Shown: piece after piece, positions 1 through 5,351 of the stretch
How the letters are laid out: the number at the start of each line of letters is the position of its first letter
Position numbering within the stretch: the first letter of the stretch is position 1
Assembly (NCBI GenBank): GCA_017547125.1
Contig: JAFYQL010000213.1
Location: 1-6,556, forward strand
Direction: 5' to 3'
From: Bacillota bacterium
GTDB lineage: Bacteria > Bacillota > Clostridia > Lachnospirales > Anaerotignaceae
DNA: 6,556 nt
The notes under the pieces: generated by a model
What the model saw: the letters and a program-made list of their open reading frames with translations, nothing else
What the model was told of the DNA's origin: nothing
Database searches by the model: none
Position numbers and translations under genes: made by a program

Positions 1-1
1 A

Positions 2-307
2 ATCAATTTAAGAATATTTGAAGATGAAGAAGGCAAAATGAATCTTTCTCTTAAGGATATTGACGGGGAACTTCTTATTGTGCCAAACTTCACACTTTAC
101 GGCGATGCAAGAAAGGGCAGAAGACCTGGTTATTCATCAGGTGCGTCACCTGCAGAAGCAGAGCCTATGTTTGCTAAATTTGTTGAAAAAGCGCAGCAGG
201 CAGGTCTCAAGAAAGTAAACAGCGGTATTTTCCAGGCGGAAATGAAGGTTGAACTTTTAAATGATGGCCCTGTAACATTACTTTTAGACAGTGACAGACT
301 CTTCTAA
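2..307 (+). CDS. dtd: D-aminoacyl-tRNA deacylase (Dtd), 5'-truncated by window edge
   Basis: Dtd hydrolyses the ester bond of D-aminoacyl-tRNAs (and mischarged Gly-tRNA-Ala), recycling tRNA in the cytoplasm. The reading frame is open from base 2 and gives 101 residues before the TAA at 305-307. The family is about 145-150 residues, so roughly the first third lies outside the window; the ATG at 38 is an internal Met, not the start. Visible family features are NLRIFEDEEGKMN at the fragment start, the block LYGDARKGRRP, and NDGPVT (260-277), which matches the NxGPxT motif carrying the cross-subunit Gly-cisPro. The other signature, normally SQFTL, reads PNFTL here (83-97), which is unusual (see findings). 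The spacing to the next gene is 10 bases, suggesting an operon. In Firmicutes dtd commonly follows relA, which may lie just upstream. The family assignment is secure; full activity is less certain because of the motif change. Confidence 0.95.
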   Translation: MNLRIFEDEEGKMNLSLKDIDGELLIVPNFTLYGDARKGRRPGYSSGASPAEAEPMFAKFVEKAQQAGLKKVNSGIFQAEMKVELLNDGPVTLLLDSDRLF

Positions 308-312
308 GGAGG
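306..312 (+). promoter_or_regulatory. Shine-Dalgarno for the MBL hydrolase, overlapping the dtd stop
   Basis: AAGGAGG at 306-312 shares its two A's with the dtd TAA stop (305-307) and sits 5 bases before the ATG at 318. It fixes the hydrolase start at 318 rather than at the in-frame ATG at 291, which lies inside dtd and has no comparable site. The overlap suggests translational coupling: ribosomes terminating on dtd are placed on the next gene's site. Confidence 0.85.
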
Positions 313-317
313 AATTT

Positions 318-977
318 ATGAAACTTTTACAGTATGTGGTTCGTTCAATGGACCAGAATGTATATATATATTTTGATGAAACAAGCAAAGAAGGCGTAAT
401 TGTTGACCCGGGCAACGATGCAGCAAGAATTGCTCAGGTTATTAAGGAAAACGAAATTGATGTTAAGGCTATTCTTCTTACACATGGCCACGGTGACCAC
501 ACAGGCGCAGTTGCTGACCTTAAGGCAGAACTTGGCTGCAAGGTTGGTGCACACAGATGGGAAATTCCTGTGCTTGAAGATGAAAGAATCAGTTTTTCAG
601 CAATGTATGGCTCAAAGAAATTTGATGTTGATATGATTTTTGAAGATGGCGACGAATTCAAATTTGGCGGCACATCTCTCAAGGTTATTCATACACCGGG
701 CCACACACAGGGCGGAGTATGCTACTACGATGAAACAAACAAAATTCTTTTCTCAGGCGACACACTTTTCTATGTGTCAATCGGCAGAACAGACTTCCCA
801 AATCCGCCTGAAAAGGATGGTATCGGCTACCCATCAACTGAAAACTTCAAGAGAATTATTGATTCAATAAAAGAAAAACTTTATGTGCTTCCTGAAGAAA
901 CTGCAGTTTATACAGGCCACGGAAGTGCTACAAACATCAGATTTGAAAAGAAATTTAACGGATTTGTTAAAGCATAA
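318..977 (+). CDS. MBL-fold metallo-hydrolase, glyoxalase II-like (YcbL type)
   Basis: A 219-residue metallo-beta-lactamase-fold protein, probably a cytoplasmic hydrolase with two metal ions. The metal-binding set is complete: H56-x-H58-x-D60-H61 (the THGHGDH motif), H129 in HTPGHTQGG, bridging D148 in FSGDTLF, and H201 in YTGHG. The stretch SIGRTDFP (residues 154-161) is typical of small YcbL-like relatives of hydroxyacylglutathione hydrolase. It lacks the extra C-terminal domain of true glyoxalase II (about 250 residues), so glutathione-thioester hydrolysis is not assured and the substrate is unknown. No signal peptide or membrane segment is visible. The start at 318 is chosen from the strong ribosome binding site. 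The gene is 10 bases after dtd and 45 before hemZ; this trio next to hisS recurs in Clostridia by my recollection, which hints at, but does not prove, a link to tRNA or stress metabolism. Confidence 0.9.
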   Translation: MKLLQYVVRSMDQNVYIYFDETSKEGVIVDPGNDAARIAQVIKENEIDVKAILLTHGHGDHTGAVADLKAELGCKVGAHRWEIPVLEDERISFSAMYGSKKFDVDMIFEDGDEFKFGGTSLKVIHTPGHTQGGVCYYDETNKILFSGDTLFYVSIGRTDFPNPPEKDGIGYPSTENFKRIIDSIKEKLYVLPEETAVYTGHGSATNIRFEKKFNGFVKA

Positions 978-983
978 TTATTG

Positions 984-1011
984 AGGGCGAATTGATTATG
1001 CGTCCTTTTTT
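984..1011 (+). terminator. Weak candidate hairpin with U-tract between the MBL gene and hemZ
   Basis: AGGGCG (984-989) can pair with CGTCCT (1001-1006) to form a 6-bp stem with one G-U pair and an 11-base loop, followed by six T's (1006-1011). The short stem and large loop make it a poor terminator; at best it attenuates transcription into hemZ. hemZ has only 11 bases between the T-run and its ATG and no clear promoter of its own, so read-through is likely. Confidence 0.3.
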
Positions 1012-1022
1012 ATGAGGTATAT

Positions 1023-2465
1023 ATGATTTATTTTATACTTAAAAATCACGAATATTTGAATGATGTGCAGACAGGCATACAGATTTTTTATCCAAACAGA
1101 CATTATTACAACTGTGACGAAATAAAAAAAGACGGCATCACCGTGGTAAGCACTATGGCAGAAGGCAAGTGCACTGCGGAAATTTTTGAAAACGGCATCA
1201 AAACCGCAGAAGGAACTGAAAATTTTGATGCTGATGACAAAAAGGCTGAAAAAAGATCTGTAAGAAACTCAATCTATAAAATGCTTGCACCAAAAATGAA
1301 ATTTTATCCTGAGTGGGGTACAATAACAGGTGTAAGACCTGCAAAAACAGCAGGCGAGCTTATTTCTGCCGGCTTAAGCGAAGAGGAAACTGTAAAATAC
1401 TTTATGGAAAAGCATTTTACAAGTGAAGCAAAAGCGCGTCTTGCCCTTGAGGTTTCAAAGGCAGAGGAAAGTATTCTTGCAAAAAATACAGACGGAGATT
1501 TAAGTCTTTATGTGGGTATTCCTTTCTGCCCGACAAGATGTCTTTATTGTTCATTTACATCATATCCTTTGGACAGATATTCAAAACTTGTTGACGGATA
1601 TCTTGATAAGCTTACGGAAGAAATTGAATATATCGCACACCTTGCGGAAGGCAGAAGATTTATGACTGTTTATGTTGGCGGAGGTACACCAACATCACTT
1701 GACGAAATTCAGCTTGAAAGACTTCTTAAGTGTATAGCAGACAACATCGATTTGAGCAAAACACTTGAGTTTACTGTTGAGGCGGGTCGTCCTGACACCA
1801 TAACAGAAGGTAAGCTTGCCGTAATGAAGAAATACGGCGTTGAAAGAATAAGCATAAATCCACAGACAATGAATCAGAAAACTCTTGATCTGATAGGCAG
1901 AAGACACACTGTGGAGGATGTTAAGAATATCTATTGTGCAGCAAGAAAAATAGGTTTCAGGGATATAAATATGGACCTTATACTTGGCCTTCCGGAAGAA
2001 ACAGTTGAAGATGTGCGCCACACTATGGAAGAGATGAAAGCCCTTGCCCCTGACAGTATGACAGTGCATACTCTTGCAGTTAAGAGAGCATCACGTCTTA
2101 AAGAGCAGTTTGACAGCTATACCCTTGCTGAAGCAAAGATAATGGAGGAAATGATTGAGATTTCTTCTGAATATGCAAGAAAAATGGGCCTTGCGCCATA
2201 TTATATGTACCGACAGAAGAATATGGTGGGTAATTTTGAAAACGTAGGCTATTGCCGAAAAGGCTGCGAAGGTATCTATAATATCGAAATTATGGAAGAG
2301 CGACAGACCATACTTGCAGCCGGTGCCGGAGCAACAAGCAAGGTGTACAACAAAGAAAAAAATCTCCTTACACGTGCATTTAATGTAAAGGGTGTTGAAG
2401 AGTATATTGCCCGTTTTGATGAAATGCTTGAGCGAAAAAGCGAAGCAATGAAAAGCGAAAAATAA
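1023..2465 (+). CDS. hemZ: Radical SAM protein HemZ (putative coproporphyrinogen III dehydrogenase)
   Basis: A 480-residue protein of the HemN/HemW/HemZ radical SAM group, near the usual HemZ length (about 490-500). Residues 1-150 form the HemZ-type N-terminal part, including GTITGVRPAK (residues 99-108). The radical SAM core begins with C169-x3-C173-x2-C176, which binds the 4Fe-4S cluster, followed by S-F; then comes the SAM-binding GGGTP (219-223) and ERISINPQTMN. The C-terminal YYMYRQKNMVGNFENVGY is characteristic of HemZ. The annotated role is oxygen-independent conversion of coproporphyrinogen III to protoporphyrinogen, but the fourth Cys of HemN (CxC) is Phe here (CxF), as in the heme chaperone HemW, so the enzymatic role is uncertain. 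Start: ATG at 1023 with a weak GAGG at 1014-1017. It uses many ATA codons compared with ilvE and aspS. No convincing terminator follows it. Confidence 0.92.
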   Translation: MIYFILKNHEYLNDVQTGIQIFYPNRHYYNCDEIKKDGITVVSTMAEGKCTAEIFENGIKTAEGTENFDADDKKAEKRSVRNSIYKMLAPKMKFYPEWGTITGVRPAKTAGELISAGLSEEETVKYFMEKHFTSEAKARLALEVSKAEESILAKNTDGDLSLYVGIPFCPTRCLYCSFTSYPLDRYSKLVDGYLDKLTEEIEYIAHLAEGRRFMTVYVGGGTPTSLDEIQLERLLKCIADNIDLSKTLEFTVEAGRPDTITEGKLAVMKKYGVERISINPQTMNQKTLDLIGRRHTVEDVKNIYCAARKIGFRDINMDLILGLPEETVEDVRHTMEEMKALAPDSMTVHTLAVKRASRLKEQFDSYTLAEAKIMEEMIEISSEYARKMGLAPYYMYRQKNMVGNFENVGYCRKGCEGIYNIEIMEERQTILAAGAGATSKVYNKEKNLLTRAFNVKGVEEYIARFDEMLERKSEAMKSEK

Positions 2466-2509
2466 TACTGTTAAAAATGTATAATTTTACGTACAAATGA
2501 CCTGAACTA

Positions 2510-2538
2510 TTGACAAAAATGCTTTAAAAGAGTAAAAT
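2510..2538 (+). promoter_or_regulatory. Sigma-A-type promoter for the T-box / hisS transcript
   Basis: A perfect -35 box TTGACA (2510-2515) is followed after 17 bases by TAAAAT (2533-2538), a 5/6 match to the -10 consensus. Transcription would start near 2545, about 10 bases before the first T-box Stem I sequences. A perfect TATAAT lies further down (2546-2551), but at optimal spacing it has only a poor -35 (TTTAAA at 2523-2528), so it is the weaker alternative. Confidence 0.75.
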
Positions 2539-2660
2539 TTTTAACTATAATAATTGAAAAAACGAGGAACAAGAGGAGTAGCTGTCAGTGTCCTTCAGAG
2601 AGAAAAATTCGTGCTTTTCGCACTAGGCTGAAAGGTTTTTCAGGAAAAACAGCAGTGAAG

Positions 2661-2663
2661 GTA
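2661..2663 (+). promoter_or_regulatory. Candidate T-box specifier triplet GTA (Val); alternative GGT (Gly) at 2660-2662
   Basis: The 3' side of the specifier loop between the two flanking helices is 2654-2664. Counting back from the lower helix CTTG, with one purine between specifier and helix, gives GTA. Counting forward directly from the loop-E GAA (2657-2659) gives GGT. The TGGT bulge (2758-2761) pairs with ACCA ends, that is discriminator A. Bacterial tRNA-Val carries A73, whereas tRNA-Gly usually has U73 and tRNA-His C73, so Val is favoured. No CAC, CAT, GAC or GAT occurs in this loop. Confidence 0.5.
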
Positions 2664-2767
2664 GCTTGGGAGTTTCTGCGGTGAAAAAAGAAGTAGTCGC
2701 AGGCGGGTGGTTTCGTTACTAACCAAAAAGAGTCTGCTTAAAAGGCAGAAATTAAGGTGGTACCGCG

Positions 2768-2803
2768 AAGCTTTCGTCCTTTGGGATTGAAAGCTTTTTG
2801 TTT
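2768..2803 (+). terminator. T-box regulated intrinsic terminator before hisS
   Basis: AAGCTTTCG (2768-2776) pairs with TGAAAGCTT (2788-2796). After a bulged T (2787) the stem continues as TCC (2777-2779) with GGA (2784-2786), closed by a 4-base loop. Five T's (2795-2799), G and TTT follow. The upstream arm shares bases 2768-2781 with the antiterminator, so the two folds exclude each other: the usual T-box transcription-attenuation switch. Confidence 0.92.
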
Positions 2804-2832
2804 ATAAATAATTTGATACGGAGGTATATTAT

Positions 2833-4095
2833 ATGCTTACTCAGGCTCCAAAAGGGACTAAAGATATATTCGGTGCTGAAATGCAGATATGGCATGATAT
2901 CGAAGGCAAAATGAGAGAAATTTGCAGCAATTTCGGCATTGAAGAAATAAGAACACCTATTTTTGAGCATACAGAACTTTTCCTTCGCGGTGTGGGTGAC
3001 ACAACTGACATCGTTCAGAAAGAAATGTATACATTCAATGACAAGGGTAACAGAAGCATTACATTAAGACCTGAAAGTACTGCAGGCGTTGCAAGAGCAT
3101 ATATCGAACACGGTATGCACAACAATGCACAGCCAACAAAGCTTTACTACATTGCTCCAACTTTCAGATACGAAAAAATGCAGGCAGGCCGTCAGAGACA
3201 GTTCCATCAGTTCGGTATCGAAATGTTTGGCTCATACTCACCGGCGCTTGATGCAGAAGTAATTTCTGTTGCAGCTCAGCTTATTGAAAAACTTGGTATT
3301 GAAAGCATTCAGCTTAAAATCAACAGCCTTGGCTGTCCTGAATGCCGTGCTAAATACAACAAACTTCTCAGAGAATTCATCGGCGACAACCTTGATAATC
3401 TTTGCAAGGAATGTAAAGACAGATACGAAAGAAACCCATTAAGAGTTCTTGACTGTAAAGAAGAAGGCTGCAAAAAGATTATCGAAAATGCACCTGAAAT
3501 TCTTGATTGTCTTTGTGATGAATGTAAAGATCACTTTGAAACACTTAAAGCAATTCTTGATGAAATGGGTATCAAGTATGTTGTTGACCCACAGATTGTA
3601 AGAGGTCTTGACTATTACACAAGAACAGTATTCGAATTTGTTACAACAACTATCGGTGCACAGGGCACTGTTTGCGGCGGCGGAAGATACGATAACCTTA
3701 TTGAAGAAGTTGGCGGTCCAAAAACAGGTGCTGTTGGTTTTGGTCTTGGTATTGAAAGACTTATACTTACACTTAAGGCACAGAATGGCGAAATCGAATA
3801 CAAGCCTGAAAGAGACATCTATATCGGATCTATCGGTAAAAAAGGTTTCGTGAAATCTCAGGCAGTAACACTTGCATTAAGAAAAGCAGGTATTGTTGCT
3901 GAATGTGATACAGTTGGCAGAAGTGTTAAGGCACAGATGAAATATGCCAACAAGATTGGCGCTAAATATTCTCTTATTTTAGGTGATGATGAAGTTGATA
4001 ACGACAGCATTTCACTTAAGAATATGGAAACAGGCGAAGTTGAAGCACTTAAGCTCAGTGAACTTGAAGCAAAAATGAAAGAAATTTTTAAATAA
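2833..4095 (+). CDS. hisS: Histidyl-tRNA synthetase
   Basis: Class II aminoacyl-tRNA synthetase that charges tRNA-His with histidine in the cytoplasm. The 420 residues match the usual bacterial length. In order: motif 1 around IRTPIFEHTELF (39-50); motif 2 with FRYE (R112, E114) and RQRQFHQFG (120-128); an insertion domain (about 165-235) with nine cysteines; the HisRS-specific RGLDYYT (257-263) and CGGGRYD (281-287); motif 3 GFGLGIER (302-309), whose R309 contacts ATP; then the C-terminal anticodon-binding domain (about 325-420). Start: ATG at 2833, 7 bases after GGAGGT (2820-2825). It is the first gene behind the T-box and is followed after 53 bases by ilvE, with no terminator visible between them, so the two are probably co-transcribed. 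Expression would rise when the T-box's cognate tRNA is uncharged. Confidence 0.98.
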   Translation: MLTQAPKGTKDIFGAEMQIWHDIEGKMREICSNFGIEEIRTPIFEHTELFLRGVGDTTDIVQKEMYTFNDKGNRSITLRPESTAGVARAYIEHGMHNNAQPTKLYYIAPTFRYEKMQAGRQRQFHQFGIEMFGSYSPALDAEVISVAAQLIEKLGIESIQLKINSLGCPECRAKYNKLLREFIGDNLDNLCKECKDRYERNPLRVLDCKEEGCKKIIENAPEILDCLCDECKDHFETLKAILDEMGIKYVVDPQIVRGLDYYTRTVFEFVTTTIGAQGTVCGGGRYDNLIEEVGGPKTGAVGFGLGIERLILTLKAQNGEIEYKPERDIYIGSIGKKGFVKSQAVTLALRKAGIVAECDTVGRSVKAQMKYANKIGAKYSLILGDDEVDNDSISLKNMETGEVEALKLSELEAKMKEIFK

Positions 4096-4135
4096 ACTAT
4101 AAGCCTGCCAAGTGCAGACAAAATATAAAAGCATT

Positions 4136-4140
4136 GGAGG
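4136..4140 (+). promoter_or_regulatory. Shine-Dalgarno that sets the ilvE start
   Basis: GGAGG at 4136-4140 lies 8 bases before the ATG at 4149 and 11 before the adjacent ATG at 4152, favouring 4149. The in-frame TTG at 4134 overlaps this site and cannot use it, so a start there is rejected. Confidence 0.8.
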
Positions 4141-4148
4141 AATTTACA

Positions 4149-5216
4149 ATGATGGAAATTAAAGTTGAATTAGCAAAAGAGTTAAAGGAAAAGCCTGACA
4201 TGAGCAATCTCCCATTTGGTGTGTACTATACAGACCATATGTTTGAAATGGATTACACAGCAGGTATTGGCTGGCATGATCCACGCATCGTTCCATACCA
4301 CAAGATTGAAATGGAACCTGCAAGCATGATTTTCCATTATGGACAGAGCACATTTGAAGGTCTTAAAGCATATAAAGACGCTGAAGGTCACATCAGACTT
4401 TTCAGACCTGAACAGAACTTCACAAGACTTAACCTTTCAAACGACCGTCTTGTAATCCCTAACCTTGATGTTGACTTCTGTGTTGAAGCACTCAAGAAGC
4501 TTGTTGAAATTGAAAAAGACTGGATTCCTACAGGCGAAGGCACAAGCCTTTATGTAAGACCATTCTGTATGGCAACAGACGTTCACGTTGGCGTTCACCC
4601 AGCAAGAACATACAAATTTATGATTATCCTTTCACCTGTAGGCTCATACTACAAAGAAGGTATCAACCCTGTTAAGATTTATGTTGAAGATGAATACTGC
4701 AGAGCTGTAAAAGGCGGTATGGGTTTTGCTAAAACTGCAGGTAACTATGCAGCCAGCCTTATTGCACAGGAAAAGGCAGAAAAACTTGGTTATACACAGG
4801 TTCTTTGGCTTGACGGTGTTGAAAAGAAATATATCGAAGAAGTTGGTACAATGAACATCTTCTTTGTAATCGACGGCGAAATTATTACTCCTGCACTTAA
4901 CGGCAGCATCCTTGGCGGTATCACAAGAAAGAGCGCTATCGAACTTCTTAAAGACAATGGCTACACAGTTACAGAAAGAAAGATTTCTATCCAGGAAGTT
5001 TACGAAGCATATGAAAGCGGCAAACTTAACGAAATCTTCGGTACAGGTACAGCAGCTGTTATTTCTCCTGTTGGCGAACTTATCTGGGAAGATAAACACA
5101 TGGTTGTTAACGGCGGCGAAATCGGCCCTGTTTCACACCTTGTATATGATACAATCACAGGTATCCAGAGCGGTAAAGTTGAAGACAAATACAACTGGGT
5201 TACAAACGTAAGATAA
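4149..5216 (+). CDS. ilvE: Branched-chain amino acid aminotransferase
   Basis: PLP-dependent fold-type IV transaminase that interconverts Val, Ile and Leu with their 2-oxo acids, using glutamate/2-oxoglutarate; it is the last step of branched-chain amino acid synthesis. The protein has 355 residues, the length of the longer BCAT group found in many Firmicutes and eukaryotes rather than the roughly 305-residue E. coli type. Visible features: FHYGQSTFEGLKAY (62-75), FRPEQNFTRLN (85-95), YVRPF (135-139), the PLP-binding K195 in FAKTAGNYA, E231 in EVGTMN (expected to contact the PLP ring nitrogen), and LNGSILGGITR (250-260) near the phosphate site. No signal peptide is visible. It sits between hisS and aspS, which are usually adjacent, and ends at a strong terminator. 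Its codon use (no ATA by my reading) suggests good expression. If the T-box reads tRNA-Val, this is the gene the regulation would make most sense for. Confidence 0.97.
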   Translation: MMEIKVELAKELKEKPDMSNLPFGVYYTDHMFEMDYTAGIGWHDPRIVPYHKIEMEPASMIFHYGQSTFEGLKAYKDAEGHIRLFRPEQNFTRLNLSNDRLVIPNLDVDFCVEALKKLVEIEKDWIPTGEGTSLYVRPFCMATDVHVGVHPARTYKFMIILSPVGSYYKEGINPVKIYVEDEYCRAVKGGMGFAKTAGNYAASLIAQEKAEKLGYTQVLWLDGVEKKYIEEVGTMNIFFVIDGEIITPALNGSILGGITRKSAIELLKDNGYTVTERKISIQEVYEAYESGKLNEIFGTGTAAVISPVGELIWEDKHMVVNGGEIGPVSHLVYDTITGIQSGKVEDKYNWVTNVR

Positions 5217-5230
5217 TTAAATGCATTTTC

Positions 5231-5262
5231 AAAGGATATGTCTTAACAGGCATATCCTTTTT
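5231..5262 (+). terminator. Strong intrinsic terminator after ilvE
   Basis: AAAGGATATG (5231-5240) and CATATCCTTT (5251-5260) form a perfect 10-bp stem with a 10-base loop, running into TTTTT (5258-5262). It lies 14 bases after the ilvE stop and should end the hisS-ilvE transcript, separating aspS. Confidence 0.92.
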
Positions 5263-5272
5263 GATTTTTATA

Positions 5273-5301
5273 TTGAAGTTTTCACGTATTTCTGTTAATA
5301 T
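5273..5301 (+). promoter_or_regulatory. Probable promoter for aspS
   Basis: TTGAAG (5273-5278, 4/6 to consensus) is followed after 17 bases by TAATAT (5296-5301, 4/6) with a TG one base upstream (5293-5294), an extended -10 arrangement. It lies between the ilvE terminator and aspS, where a promoter is needed. The 5' leader would be about 40 bases, too short for a T-box, and none is seen, so aspS appears outside the T-box control of hisS-ilvE. Confidence 0.5.
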
Positions 5302-5351
5302 TTATAGAGCAAAAATATGTCTATCAATACATTTAAGTAAGGAGAATATAT

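Larger units (their letters stand above)
2556..2803 (+). ncRNA. T-box riboswitch (tRNA-sensing leader) upstream of hisS
   Basis: A complete T-box leader. Stem I: CAAG (2570-2573) pairs with CTTG (2665-2668), and GCTGT (2581-2585) with ACAGC (2649-2653). Between them lies the specifier loop, with AGTA on the 5' side (2577-2580) and GTGAA before the specifier on the 3' side. Above are the AG bulge CAGAGAG (2596-2602), a GTGC/GCAC apical hairpin and GGCTGAAAGG. Stem II: CTGCG (2676-2680) with CGCAG (2698-2702). Stem IIA/B region: GGTT (2709-2712) with AACC (2721-2724) around a CGTTA-containing loop. Stem III: TCTGC (2733-2737) with GCAGA (2745-2749). The T-box core is AAGGTGGTACCGCG (2754-2767). 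Antiterminator: AAGG (2754-2757) with CCTT (2778-2781), a TGGTACC bulge, then CGAA (2766-2769) with TTCG (2773-2776). Uncharged tRNA pairs with the specifier and the TGGT bulge, stabilising the antiterminator so that hisS is transcribed. The specifier is not His (see findings). Confidence 0.97.

Noticed and set aside
291..317. In-frame upstream ATG that would extend the MBL hydrolase by nine residues
   Set aside because: It lies within dtd and has no Shine-Dalgarno, whereas the ATG at 318 is preceded by AAGGAGG at ideal spacing and begins the conserved N-terminus.
1695..2069. 124-codon open frame on the minus strand inside hemZ
   Set aside because: Antisense to a conserved radical SAM core, no family resemblance and no sign of translation signals.
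2466..2500. Possible terminator after hemZ (TGTA...TACA inverted repeat)
   Set aside because: Only about four pairs form around a long AT-rich loop, with no U-tract, so it is not a credible terminator.
2705..2724. A GGGTGG stretch resembling a second T-box core, hinting at tandem T-boxes
   Set aside because: It lacks the ACCGCG half and fits the Stem IIA/B element (GGTT with AACC around a CGTTA loop) of the single T-box.
4103..4120. Small CTGC/GCAG hairpin between hisS and ilvE
   Set aside because: A 4-bp stem with no following T-run; neither a terminator nor a supported regulatory site.
4134..4148. TTG start adding five residues to ilvE
   Set aside because: The TTG overlaps the GGAGG ribosome binding site that serves the ATG at 4149.
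4644..5099. 151-codon open frame on the minus strand inside ilvE
   Set aside because: It is a shadow of ilvE: Cys- and Phe-rich low-complexity translation, no recognisable motif, no ribosome binding site, and fully overlapped by a well-supported conserved gene.
5302..5351. Possible riboswitch or T-box in front of aspS
   Set aside because: The leader is only about 40-50 bases, AT-rich, without stable hairpins or a T-box core sequence.
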